Below are positions 11,301 to 19,584 of a stretch of 37,569 nt of DNA, piece after piece (position 1 is the stretch's first letter; every line of letters starts with the position of its first letter). Position numbers and translations under genes: made by a program. Source of the DNA: Helochares maculicollis (Eukaryota; Arthropoda; Insecta; Coleoptera; Hydrophilidae). The notes below the pieces were generated by a model. That model was given only the letters and a program-made list of their open reading frames with translations, was not told where the DNA came from and did not search any database. The stretch spans positions 1 to 37,569 of the forward strand of contig JAWQRO010000506.1 of the NCBI GenBank assembly GCA_033557835.1. The letters are read 5' to 3'.

Positions 11301-14300
11301 TTAATGCTATTCACTTTTATCCAGATTGTACAAATTTTTATTTTTTCAGCATAATATTATAAGATGTCGTTGAGTGATTGTCGGCCATTTTTTCTATACA
11401 AATTCAAAATGAATTGAAGCTCTGCCCAAGCAGCCCAAAAAATTAACCAGGCGTTTGGTAGCATCATAAACGATGTGTGAGATAGCCCAAGAACTAGGCC
11501 GTCAGCTTCCTTGATGGTATGAAACTATTGAAAACATCAACGATCAACAGATATTGGCACGTGTTGAGGTCTATTCTTCTTTGCTTTTGCGCAACCAAAG
11601 CGATCTTTTTTTGGAGGAAATCATGACATATGATAAAAAATTGATCCTTTACGACAATAAGAGATATTCAGGATATCATTTGGACAGCCAACCACTTCGC
11701 AAAAATGAAATCTCACCAACAAAATGGTTACTGCATGATGGTCAGCAGCTGGTGTGATTCACTATACCTTCCTTCAACCGGGCTAAACCATTACAATAGA
11801 GTCTTATTGTGGGACTACACACCAAATCACCATCCGAAAATTAAACAAATTGAGCGTCGAAATTCTGCCTCACTCACCATACTCTACCATCTTTTCAAGC
11901 TTTTCTATGTCTTTCTCACCAGTACAACCTTCACCAATTAGAAACAGGCTAAAACGGCCTTCCTCAAACCATAAGCACCCAATTTTTATGCCGTCAAAAT
12001 TGATCGACTTGTGTTTCGTTGGCGAAGGTGTAGTGATTCAAATGGCGCTTATTTCGATTGAATTGCATAGATATTCGATCAGATATTGCAGGTTAAAGTA
12101 GATTCATAAAATGGACAAAACTTTTGCAATAACTTAATATAAACTAAACTATAGTTAAAGACTACAAGATCAAATCTAAGATAGTCTCTGTAAAAGAATT
12201 TCTGCTGTAGTATAAGCTGCCGGTTTAATAAATTTACGCTTCGTACATCGCGAAATTTTGTATGTAATTCTTAGTAAAGTTAATCGTTAATATACCCGTA
12301 CAATAAAATAGATTTCTGAAGTTGATCTAAACTTGTATTAAACATGAGGCGAATACCTTTTAAATGGCAAATATTTCATCAAAAAAGATTCTTGCAGATA
12401 AAGAAACTCAACAATACTTCACGTTATGCAAAAAACAACACTTATGTATCGCTCAGAAGCAAATTATTTTCAGGGTAGTTGGACACGTACACCTAAATGC
12501 CTTTAATATTTATACCAAATAAATAAAAATTATGTGCAAGCACTTGAAAATTTAAAATATATGTTACGTTCATTTATGAAGTTAGTGAAGTAAGTAAGTT
12601 TATTGGAATCTTCTTTTTTGCCCAACATAATCTTGTCGTGCCATTAATGCCAAGGTCATATGTAGGCGTCATTACAGGGGAAACAAGATAAATCACTATC
12701 GGCAGAACAAAGATCTTTCTGGGTTTCAACGGAAATTCCCCTGATGGAAATCTCAAATTGTCTATGATGCTGACCGCACTGTTTCAATGGTAAGTCAGGT
12801 CAATCTATGTGAACCATTCCTTTACAAACCAGAATAGTGTGACAAGCATTGTCGTAAGTAAATCGTTTGTAGTCTAAATGAACCCACCAAGACATAACAA
12901 TTATCCTCAAAATTTACAGGGCAGCTTTAGTTTTTTACTAAAATATGCGATTTATAAATGTTAGTTTAAGTCGTCTTTAAGTCGAAAGCCAAATGAAGAT
13001 ATGTAATTTTTCTGTTTAGTAAGAATGTATATTTGGATATCTTAGCCAAACCAACTTTTGATGTTCCAAATCTAGGGGAAATAATCAAACTTGATTTATT
13101 TATACTATACTATTATCTAATAATCATAAGGGTAAAATTACTATCGCTGAATACAATATTCCAATACCAATATTGTGACACTTTTGCTATAAACAATGCC
13201 ATCAGCAACTTGCATGTTTTTAAAAGATGCTATTATCTTAGAATTTTGTTAATTGAGAAAAAGAAATGAGCTTCACATGCCCCTGTGTAGAAGACCTTCA
13301 CAAGCTTTGCTTTGAAAGTTAAATGATTTAAAGAAAATAGAATACGTGTTTATAATATGGCAGGAGGTGTTTCACAAATGCAAGATAAAAAATTTCGGGA
13401 GAAAAGATATTCAGGTAAAACATCTACATCACAATTATCATGGACATTGTAAAGCTTAGAAAAATTTTCAGATTGTGTTGTTAGAAGAGAATCCATTCCA
13501 AAAACCTGAGGGTAATACAGTGAAGGTATTTATAACGGGTTAATCGCTTCTAAATTATCTGGATTAACTTATTAAGTTTTAACCAACCATTATCTCAAAT
13601 AAATAGCGTGTAGAATATATGAAGTTTAAGTAAAAACGGAAAATCGATTTCCTCTTGCTATTTGTCATGGTTTTTAAGCATTGTAAAGGTTCTAACAGAG
13701 CAGTTGGATTTTCTATCTAATAATTTTCATTTTATTTCAAAACTCACTTAAAGTTAAGTTGTGATAAGGTGGCTGTATTCATTATCCAAAACAGTTAGCG
13801 AGAGATTGGGCCAACAGATAACTAAAACTAGGCCATCCCAGACAATTTCTTCACACTGTACACTCGACATAGAAGTAACCTTATATAGTAAGCCCTAAAC
13901 TCAACAAACGAGTTTATGTTTCTTTATTTATTTCTGCTCGTTTTTTGTCGATAGAATTTTGTATTGGATAATTTACAAGCTGTCTATTTCTAATTGCTAT
14001 GTTTCAGCAAACTTTGATATTTATACTATGTGAAACATTCTTTGCATATTGAGTTATATATTAAATAAAACGGAGAAGAATCATTTTTACTATTTTCCTA
14101 AAGTCATCTTAGTTAATATTTTCATTTTTGGACTTTGGACTTTCACTAAAAATAACAAAATTTAAATTTTTATTTTATGACTTTGAGTTATAATATTTTT
14201 CATGACTTTATGAGTGTCATTTTCATAATTTTAACTGTAATAAGTAGTACTTTAATGATGATTTATAACATTTAATAACAACATATACTTATTAAGCATT

Positions 14301-15125
14301 CAGCTTGTTGTAAATGGTTTACAAAAATGGTTGTAATATATTTATTTAAAAAAGAAATTTTGGTTGGCAGTTAAAACATTAAACGAAATATGGCGATAGG
14401 TTGCAAAATTTTGTGTACTTAATCTTGAATATAAAAGTAAGATTACTTTTCTGCTTTAAATTAAATATTCAAATCTAGACTAAATCTAAAAATATTGTTT
14501 AGCAATGCACCAAAAAAAATGCAATTGACTAAAAATGTTTACATGCGATATTATGTAAAAAATAGGAAAGGAAATATTTTGTTACTTTCTTTACAGGTAC
14601 TTTTACAACATAAGTAGCGAGTACATGACCACTGGATAGCAATTGTACTTTGTGCTTTGATAATACTATCCTTGCATAAAATATCTAAAAGCTTCTCCCG
14701 AATATCAGCAGAAATAATACGCAGTAACATTTTCGATAACTTTTCTTTATTTTTTCGTATCCAGATCTAATTTATTTTTGTATTTAACAATTTTAATTTT
14801 CCTATATTTTTATAAAACATGACTGTTTGTTAACGATTCCTTATTATATTTTTAAAAAAATGCAACAGTTGCCTTGTTTTTGATTATCGTAAGATGAACA
14901 ATAGGAAAACTCGTGATGTTTTCTTCATTTATTTACTTAATTATACATTAAGCATAGTAATAAATAAGTAGATGTAATGAACAAAAAATGTAGTTTCTTT
15001 TTTTTATTTCAGTTTTTTGTATCCGAATGTAAATAAAAATGTATCTTACTTGATCCCCCATCAGCTTTAACCTGTATCAGCACAACACAAAACACCACCA
15101 AAGGAGTCACACCCCTCTTGAACAT
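3755..15125 (-). CDS. Divergent insect nicotinic acetylcholine receptor subunit, alpha-type (complete, 8 exons)
   Basis: This is a Cys-loop ligand-gated cation channel subunit that acts in a pentamer at the plasma membrane. Coding exons are 15125-15050, 9644-9451, 9380-9271, 9193-8974, 8896-8728, 4424-4272, 4217-4048 and 3976-3755. All introns are GT-AG and the phases match, giving 1314 nt (437 aa plus stop). Domain order: signal peptide (about 1-21), extracellular domain with loop A WQPDIYLYN (118-126), Cys-loop C161 to C175, loop B GSWTYHG (180-186), loop C with Y224, C226-C227 and Y231, TM1 (about 249-268), TM2 after GEK (273-275), TM3 (about 309-331), a cytoplasmic loop of about 70 residues, and TM4 ending at the C-terminus (residue 437). 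The vicinal cysteines make it alpha-type. Typical subunits exceed 500 aa; the short loop and odd TM2 fit the divergent insect class (alpha9/10 or beta3-like). Which orthologue it is cannot be settled here. Confidence 0.93.
4048..4217 (-). CDS. nAChR exon 7: TM3 and start of the cytoplasmic loop
   Basis: I chose the acceptor ttttcag followed by TATTC because only it joins in frame to the previous exon (G plus TA gives valine 308). Nearer AG sites at about 4199-4205 put a stop in frame. It encodes the hydrophobic TM3 (FFFSSSLYIICFSMANSILV) and a basic loop start SRTKHTKPLPW. The donor is CAG|GTAAAA. The upstream intron is only 54 nt. Confidence 0.9.
4272..4424 (-). CDS. nAChR exon 6: rest of TM1, TM2 pore helix
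   Basis: The exon joins exon 5 in the middle of TM1 (PAF plus AIIMLTLMNFWLP) and continues with PPQAGEK and TM2. The GEK stretch at the intracellular end of the pore is intact, but TM2 is atypical: I277 at 2', V284 at 9' and Q295 at 20'. The donor is ATAG|GTAAAC, phase 1, after HTPLI, a usual splice position in this family. Confidence 0.93.
5200..5600 (-). mobile_element. Jockey-clade LINE remnant, C-terminal part
   Basis: Minus-strand translation, with frame changes, shows a GRKSKLANYKKLF block (about 5520-5550), then ILQCFQNIVIRNTADTP (about 5440-5490), then a C-terminal signature NHHNTKAIHLLDNNNDVRYL (about 5285-5345). Jockey-clade polymerases end this way, with a small residue-rich helix followed by an RLKR-like motif. 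Roughly 25 residues between the first two blocks appear to be deleted. It is non-functional and continues at 6600 beyond an inserted mariner. Confidence 0.65.
5604..6596 (-). mobile_element. Mariner transposon remnant A
   Basis: This is a Tc1/mariner-superfamily DDE transposase on the minus strand, broken by frameshifts. Landmarks are the helix-turn-helix linker PKIPTTEDIMTKI (about 6190-6230), EKVLFYHDNAPAHTSAGATA around the second catalytic Asp (about 5890-5950), and a C-terminal FSDELKKLENCWVKGIEL block (about 5680-5740). The right end carries a mariner-like terminal sequence (minus strand CGAGGGTGATTCGATATA, 6577-6594) followed by TA at 6595-6596. I found no matching left inverted repeat; that end seems deleted. 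LINE coding sequence lies immediately on both sides. Confidence 0.8.
6600..7480 (-). mobile_element. Jockey-clade LINE remnant, reverse transcriptase and preceding linker
   Basis: On the minus strand, TYQFGFRSRFFTVEQVQRII (about 7060-7115) matches the reverse transcriptase block 'HQFGFR..HST..QVHRI', and nearer the mariner are EEAAIDTVHGWTE (about 6740-6790) and SPGMTLDADL (about 6602-6632), like the late palm/thumb region 'FLGMTLD..L'. Upstream, AEQFVIDLQQAV (about 7300-7340) and a DESSD block near 7470 look like the linker after an endonuclease domain. Stops and frameshifts make it dead. With 5200-5600 it forms one element split by mariner A. Confidence 0.65.
8289..8344. repeat. (TA)n microsatellite in nAChR intron 5
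   Basis: About 55 bases of alternating TA. The Tyr-Ile open frame across it is an artefact of the repeat. Confidence 0.97.
8728..8896 (-). CDS. nAChR exon 5: loop C and start of TM1
   Basis: The acceptor is acttttcag|TCA. Residues 201-256 include loop C, FYACCEEAYPDI, with the adjacent cysteines C226-C227 that define alpha-type subunits, flanked by Y224 and Y231, aromatic agonist-box positions. The following TITLTLQRR and KALIITPAF lead into TM1. The donor is TTTG|GTAAGT, phase 1. Confidence 0.95.
8974..9193 (-). CDS. nAChR exon 4: Cys-loop and loop B
   Basis: It starts one base into a codon (AG plus T gives serine 127). It encodes C161 to C175 with exactly 13 residues between, the defining Cys-loop spacing, including the WPFD core. 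GSWTYHG (180-186) follows, and W182 is the loop B tryptophan that contacts acetylcholine. The donor is TCG|GTAAGC. Confidence 0.96.
9271..9380 (-). CDS. nAChR exon 3: loop A
   Basis: Phase 0 start, NWDDDKLKWNPAEYG, a hallmark stretch of the family, then WQPDIYLYN (118-126) with the loop A tyrosine. The donor AATAG|GTGCCT leaves two bases. The upstream intron is 70 nt and the downstream one 77 nt. Confidence 0.96.
9451..9644 (-). CDS. nAChR exon 2: N-terminal extracellular part
   Basis: The acceptor is cttgttgcag|AG. Residues 27-90 include MWNATLTDKLRHDLLLNYDK and FARPTQHYNKT, with possible N-glycosylation sites at N34 and N60, and end at SWTRL, which contains the complementary-face (loop D) tryptophan. 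The donor is CTG|GTAAGT. The first codon (AAG, K26) is split with exon 1. Confidence 0.95.
9645..10419. other. Part of nAChR intron 1, no element recognised
   Basis: AT-rich sequence between exon 2 and mariner B. I saw no coding similarity on either strand. Confidence 0.6.
10420..11100 (+). mobile_element. Mariner remnant B, internally deleted, with terminal inverted repeats
   Basis: A 681-bp element. Terminal repeats 10420-10439 and 11081-11100 match at 18 of 20 positions, and each is flanked by the TA target duplication (10418-10419, 11101-11102). The plus strand encodes the transposase C-terminal half in broken frames: YHSKTINKQYYCAFLDQVNF, a decayed copy of the second catalytic Asp region (KNAQTYSAA), YEVISYPLYLPDLVPSNY, the 'HPPYSPDLAPSDY' block where the third Asp is N-terminal to Y, and a C-terminal RYNKCIGLDEDYVE. 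The N-terminal DNA-binding region and the first catalytic Asp are missing, so this is a non-autonomous deletion derivative. Confidence 0.85.
11395..12110 (+). mobile_element. Mariner remnant C (SETMAR/cecropia-like)
   Basis: Plus-strand transposase similarity in several frames: a decayed N-terminus with QAAQKINQAFG (about 11427-11460), VEVYSSLLLRNQSDLFLEEI (about 11565-11620), TYDKKLILYDNKR (first Asp region, about 11628-11665), WSAAGVIHYTFLQPG (about 11741-11780), LPHSPYST, and a C-terminal NFYAVKIDRLVFRWRRCSDS block (about 11980-12040). This order matches mariner transposases like the one fused in vertebrate SETMAR. The DNA-binding part is abbreviated. No terminal repeats were found. Confidence 0.8.
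12560..12900 (-). other. Possible decayed coding sequence, not recognised
   Basis: The composition is richer in GC than its surroundings. On the minus strand there is a readable stretch (MSWWVHLDYKRFTYDNACHT, then QFEISIRGISVETQKDLC) with two internal stops. It resembles a worn coding sequence, but I could not assign a family. It lies inside nAChR intron 1. Confidence 0.25.
12900..15049. other. AT-rich remainder of nAChR intron 1
   Basis: Very AT-rich. Open frames are short and built from common AT-rich codons. The donor of exon 1 (GATCAA|GTAAGA) closes it at 15049. Confidence 0.6.
15050..15125 (-). CDS. nAChR exon 1: start codon and signal peptide
   Basis: The ATG at 15125-15123 opens a frame encoding MFKRGVTPLVVFCVVLIQVKADGGS in two parts: the basic start MFKRG and the hydrophobic core PLVVFCVVLIQV, a typical secretory signal, then KADGGS. 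The exon has 25 codons plus one base and ends at a good donor (GGATCAA|GTAAGA). That extra A joins AG of exon 2 to make lysine 26, so the phase fits exactly. The block is GC-richer than the intron. I found this exon by reading, and it completes the gene. Confidence 0.85.
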
Positions 15126-15291
15126 TATGCCGTGTTTCTGTTGTTCCAAAATGACGCCGATAAGCGTCGGATAAATGATCTAATGAAAAAGAGTTTCGCC
15201 GGGTCCTTACAGCCGGCCACTTGAGCAAGAACAACACGGAATATACACTTTTATTCGATAATAATTTCCTCTCTCCGGACGCTATTATCAT
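15067..15291 (-). other. Overlapping upstream ORF at the nAChR start
   Basis: An ATG at 15291-15289 opens a 74-codon frame that runs through the nAChR ATG in another frame and stops at 15067. Its protein resembles nothing I know. If transcription starts upstream of 15291, scanning ribosomes meet this frame first; if it starts downstream, the frame is irrelevant. The surrounding stretch to about 15430 is GC-richer and probably contains the 5' UTR and promoter. Confidence 0.35.
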
Positions 15292-15547
15292 ATAGTCACC
15301 CACTTAAACTGTTGTATGCAGTTAAGGTTGTCTCGCAACAGATCTGCGAAACGAAGATTTACTATGTATTCATTATTGCTACAATGATAGCGTCCTACTC
15401 TCGGCCACAGATTTAAGTCGGCATTGTCATGCAACTCGCTCTATTACTTAGGAATTCGGACATTAAAATTGTCCTAGAATTTTCATGAGTTTCCATATAC
15501 CAGCTATATTTTAACTGATATTTTTGTTATTATAAATAGATATACTA

Positions 15548-15570
15548 CTGTGATAAAAAAGTAAGGTGAA
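15548..15570 (+). repeat. Left terminal inverted repeat of mariner D
   Basis: It begins CTGTGATAAAAAAGTAAGG after the TA at 15546-15547. It differs from the right repeat only at two adjacent positions (TA against CC). Confidence 0.93.
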
Positions 15571-16414
15571 ATTGTCATTTAAAACTATAGGGCATTAGGA
15601 AGGCAGGTAAATTTTTTTCTTACGTTGCTAGGACTGTCTATAGCATTTGCCAAGCGTATGTTTGTCAAAAGCTTTAATTATCTCCGCGTTACACATGTTT
15701 TTGTAAACAACCAAAAGTGAATTTTTCGATATTTACAATGGGTGTTTTTGCTGAGCAAAGAACTTGCATCAAATTTTGTGCAGATACATTGAAAATGTTG
15801 CGGTAATCAAATTATGGCACAAAAAAACGTTTATAAGTGGTACGAGTTTAAAGCGGGCCGAGAACGCGTTGAAGGCGAACCGCGCTCTGGACGACCATTA
15901 ACGTCAACCGACAAGTACCACGTCTAAAAAATCAAAGATTTGATTCTTGAAAATCGTCCATTGACAATTAGAGACCTCGCTGATAGTGTTGGAATATCAT
16001 TTAGCCTCTCAGCCCATGCCATTTTGAAGGACTTTTTGTGTCTAAAACGCGTCAAGTCTCGAATGGTGCCAAATGCACCGGGTCATACTATATTGGTTTT
16101 CCGCAATTTTTTTGCCAAAACCTCGACTCATATCGTTTCGCAACCACCGTATTCATCTGATTTGGCTCCGTGCGATTTCTGGCGATTCAGCAAACTCAAA
16201 AGACCAATGCGGGGATATCATTTTGATACGATTGAGGAGATGAAAACCGAATCAAAGAAGGTCTTGAATGGTATACCTGAAAAAGACTATTCTGACTGTT
16301 TGGAGGAATGGAAAAAATGTTGGCAAAAGTGCGTTTTATTGGACGGGGATTACTTTGAAGAGGATGAAATTGATTTGGAAGAATAAATTAAGAATTTACA
16401 TTTTTATAAACAAA

Positions 16415-16437
16415 TTCACCTTACTTTTTGGTCACAG
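16415..16437 (-). repeat. Right terminal inverted repeat of mariner D
   Basis: The reverse complement begins CTGTGACCAAAAAGTAAGG. It is followed by TA at 16438-16439 and then directly by a (TA)n tract, so the element lies at or in a microsatellite. Confidence 0.93.

Positions 16438-16488
<51 letters not shown>
16438..16488. repeat. (TA)n microsatellite next to mariner D
   Basis: About 50 bases of alternating TA abutting the element end. Either the element inserted into the tract or the tract grew from the TA target site. Confidence 0.95.
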
Positions 16489-16491
<3 letters not shown>

Positions 16492-17095
16492 TTCAAACTT
16501 TCATATATCGTAGCATATTTTAGAATATCAATATTTTAGATTTTTTTAATTAGATTTAAGAGTTTATATTTACTTAATCTCACATCAAATCTGAAATCTT
16601 CTCTACTAGTCTACGTTGTATTTCCAAACTCATCAATTTTGCTTGAAAAAACTGTAGGATAAATCTAGCTTATACCAAAACGAATAAATAATAAGGGATG
16701 GCTTAAAGCGCGATCTGCAAATGTTTATTAGCTTTTATTGGGTCACTCAAACTTTCTAAAAACTTTTACATGTCAAAAATACTTAGAGACTTCACTTAAC
16801 ATAGAAACTCTTTTAAAGTTAAATGGTTCAAACGTACAGAATGATTTAATTTATTAAAATTACTTAGTCACTCATCTCCTGGTACTCTGATACATGTTAA
16901 ATGTATTTCAAATAGAGTATTCACAAGCCTATGGATATTTAAATGGATAAAATAGTTCCTAACAACTTATGAAGAGAAGACAATTTAGATTACAACTATC
17001 TTAAAAAATTCAAGCATTACCATGCTTTATTTTTATTCATTTAGCTGTGCTTAGTTTCGTTACTCTGATAGATATTTAAAAGGTTATCAACAATC
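16489..17095. other. AT-rich interval, no gene seen
   Basis: No coding similarity seen. TTGGGTCACTCAAACTTTC near 16738-16757 resembles a mariner end, but no partner repeat was found. Confidence 0.55.
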
Positions 17096-17099
17096 CAAT

Positions 17100-17800
17100 C
17101 ATCGGCTTGTAATAAAAAGAATCTTACAGTAATCCTTGCTAGTTTTAACCTCCAGTCAGAAGATTTTACAAGATTCATTTTGCCACACATTTCGAAGAAC
17201 CTTACTGACGCTCAGCAAATATGTGGTAAGTGGTAATCGGAAAGAACCAACTTTAGTGAATAAACCTGATGGGGTAAAACTTTTTAATTTTGTGCTTCAA
17301 ATATGTCACGAACCAGTTTTGTCCAATCTAATGGGGCGTTGTCATGAATAAATAATTATTTTGTGTTGCCTCATATTATCCCACACTCCCGTGGTCTCAC
17401 TAAACACAGAGCATCGTCTTTCTGCCAAAGCAGTTCGGTCTTGTGGACGATGAGTGTTGTGCTCATAGGTCTATTCATGATATCTGCCGCTTGGGATTCT
17501 TAAATTAAATCAACTTTTCATCCCTTGCTACTATAAAATACAAAAACTACTTTGGTATCGAGCATATCCATATCTTCGAATTTTTTACAGATTTTCATGT
17601 TACTTCTAAAACGCTGAAATCATCTTGCGGTGAAATATGTTCACTTTGAGCGTCGCAAAGTAATTGATATGATTCAGCAGCATCAGTTTGTTTTAGCAAA
17701 CAGTAAAAACTAATGCTATCCGCGAATCTTCTTTGTTCGACAAAAATTTTATTATATAAATAATATATTGAACACAACAATAAAACACCATGCTGTCCAT
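17100..17800 (-). mobile_element. Mariner remnant E (mauritiana-like), internally deleted
   Basis: Minus-strand transposase pieces in order: VEQRRFADSISFYCLLKQTD (about 17690-17755, N-terminal DNA-binding helix), VARDEKLI with FKNPKRQISWIDL (about 17465-17530, first Asp as DEK), GRKTMLCV (about 17405-17430), LFIHDNAPLDWTKLVRDIFE (about 17295-17350, second Asp), and SDYHL (about 17240). Segments between these blocks are missing compared with a full mariner transposase, and frames shift. The C-terminal 'RW.KC' block is not seen. Dead copy. Confidence 0.75.
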
Positions 17801-18190
17801 CACATGTGCGAGTCTGAAACGGTGATGGAAACAAAATGGCGTCATGTCAAATCATTTTAGCACAAGCTGCATTGGTGCATTATCTGATGTTTGAAAGCCG
17901 CATTTCATATTTGTAAATCTTAGTACATAGGGTCGCTCAATTTTGCCAAGTTTATATCATTCTTACACCTTCAATTTAAGGCAAAATATTTCCTTTTCGA
18001 TTTATTCGATGCCACAATTGTCTATGGTACTTACATTTCAGATTTATGTTCATATTATTCATGCAGTTTTTTAAACGATAAGAAAGTATGTTACTACTAG
18101 ACTACATATTTTTTGTTATTTTGGTACACCTTTCACATGATCGTATTTATTTAAATTTCTGTTTATAAGCCATTTAGTATCAACGTGTCA
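17801..18190. other. Spacer between two mariner remnants
   Basis: No gene seen. TAGGGTCGCTCAATTTTGCC near 17928 resembles a mariner terminus and could belong to element F, but its expected partner near 19100 was not found. Confidence 0.5.
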
Positions 18191-18205
18191 CAGTATTTTT
18201 TTACA

Positions 18206-19060
18206 ATGGAAAAATCAAGTATCGTGTGATTGAATTTTATTCTTGACAGGTTTAAAACGTAAAGAAAATTTAGTAAAGCATGTTGAAAGTGTAAGGAATC
18301 TTCGCCTTTAATTAGTACAATAGAAAGATAGATTGCTGAATTTTATTTTTTATGAAATTTAGTAGAAACCCTAGAGTGGTCATCTCATTGGGCAGTGTAA
18401 GCAATATTTTGACTAAAGTAATGGGTTTTAGAAAGCTGTGTGCACAATGTGTAATCGCCAGCATTGGAACAAATAAATATTCGAATGCGACATTTGTGCG
18501 TCAATTTATTACTATGGTTTAGACCTGGGTCTATCACCATGATCCTAAATTAAACCAAGAGGACACAGAGTAGTATGAACCTGGTTCTTCGGCTCCCAAA
18601 CGCAACAGTTTTTTGTGATGCGACAGGAAATTTGTTTACTGATTACTTGCAAACAAGTAAACTATAAATTCTGAGTATTTTTAAAATCTTTTAGAACAGC
18701 TTAGTAAACAAAATGTGAAAAAGCATCCGGTTTATTGAAGAAAAAAATAATTCTTGCATCATGACAATGCACCGTTTTACAAGAGAATTTTGAAAATGAC
18801 TAAAACCCATGAATGACAGTTCGAATTGTTGGAGCATCTACCATTTTCACCAGATTTGGTCCCTAGCAAATTCCATCTATTTCCATAAAAAAATTCTTGC
18901 GTGGAAAGCGGGCTTTATCAAATGATGTCATAGCAATTATGGAAGTATATTTTGCAACCCTTCACTGCAGGGAATGGAATTCATAGATTGGAATCTGCTT
19001 AAAATAAGTATATTGATGTTCAGGTACAATATACTGAATAAGAAAATGTATTTTAAACCT
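18206..19060 (+). mobile_element. Mariner remnant F (mellifera-like)
   Basis: The transposase begins MEKSSIV at 18206 and is readable with stops: SSPLISTIER and IAEF (N-terminal domain), SLGSVSNILTKVMGFRKLC (about 18390-18445), TWVYHHDPKLNQ with SSAPKR (about 18520-18605; the first-Asp block before TWVY is worn), the second Asp in HHDNAPFYKRILKMTK (about 18758-18803), FELLEHLPFSPDLVPSKFHL (about 18820-18885) and a C-terminal GIHRLESA. It is close to full length but has many stops. Confidence 0.8.
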
Positions 19061-19176
19061 TAAAATTGTGTTTGTTTTATCAAGTAATCAAGAAATTTCA
19101 ATCGGTAGCTTCGAATAACCTTACGTTTTTACGTATTGTAGCATAATTACTGGAGAGCGATTAAGCAACTCCGTGC

Positions 19177-19200
19177 TTCTTATTCGTATTCGTATTCGAC
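19177..19200. repeat. Short tandem repeat, (TATTCG)n
   Basis: TTATTCGTATTCGTATTCGA holds about three hexamer units. It is too short for a functional claim. Confidence 0.6.
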
Positions 19201-19299
19201 TTCAAGGACTAATGCAAACTCCAACTACAGCCAAATGAGAGGAAAGAATGTAGGCGAAACAAGTAAAAGTAATTTTAACCTAACTTTTAAAAAACTGTT

Positions 19300-19484
19300 T
19301 TATATAAGTATTAAGTTGTCAATAAATCCTGCACTTATTGGGCCTACTTGTTTATCGAAAAATTCCATTACACACTTTAAATAACGAACTGCTTTCAATG
19401 TTTCAATTGCAACTCTACCTGGTGATACAAACTCATTTCCCAATCGTAAAATGCTATATTTGTCGATATCATAATTTAGAAAGT
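19300..19484 (-). CDS. Candidate terminal exon of an unrecognised gene
   Basis: The acceptor aatcttccag|AC is followed by 60 codons and a stop, beginning FLNYDIDKYSILRLGNEF and including SPGRVAIETLKAVRYLKCV and MEFFDKQVGP. The amino-acid mix (varied, with W-free but G/P/C-containing amphipathic segments) looks protein-coding rather than AT-rich noise, and it differs from every transposon nearby. I do not recognise the family. It could be the 3' end of a gene, a retrocopy or a pseudogene. Confidence 0.4.
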
Positions 19485-19541
19485 CTGGAAGATTTTGTAG
19501 AACAAATATAAGCAAGATTCATTAACAGATGTTTTGCTTAC

Positions 19542-19584
19542 TTTCACAGATAACCATTGCGGTCGTTTCGCATACGCACCTAAC
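19542..19584 (-). CDS. Candidate 43-nt penultimate exon of the same unrecognised gene
   Basis: It lies between tttttatag| and the donor GAAA|GTAAGC. In phase it encodes VRCVCETTAMVICE plus one base, which joins AC of the next exon as asparagine. The intervening intron is 57 nt, like the short introns of the nAChR gene. Upstream at about 19670-19715 a further piece, MDTNVCIKVDN, ends in a stop just before a GTAAGT, so the model may be a pseudogene or wrong there. Confidence 0.3.

Larger units (their letters stand above)
15548..16437 (+). mobile_element. Mariner-like element D, internally deleted, clean terminal repeats
   Basis: An 890-bp element. Terminal inverted repeats 15548-15570 and 16415-16437 match at 21 of 23 positions, with TA on both sides. 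The transposase start ATG is at 15738 (MGVFAEQRTCIKFCADTL), with a frame break and a stop before 15940. From 15940 a 148-codon frame is open to 16386: the DNA-binding segment ENRPLTIRDLADSVGISF joins SRMVPN directly to APGHTILVFRN. About 100 residues containing the first catalytic Asp are thus deleted in frame. The C-terminus has YSSDLAPCDFW and WKKCWQKCVLLDGDYFEEDE. It cannot be catalytically active. Confidence 0.88.

Noticed and set aside
17136..17351. 71-codon plus-strand frame in mariner E
   Set aside because: It lies antisense to the second-Asp region of the transposase.
18634..18665. 7-bp inverted repeat TTACTTG/CAAGTAA in mariner F
   Set aside because: It lies in former coding sequence and is short enough to arise by chance.
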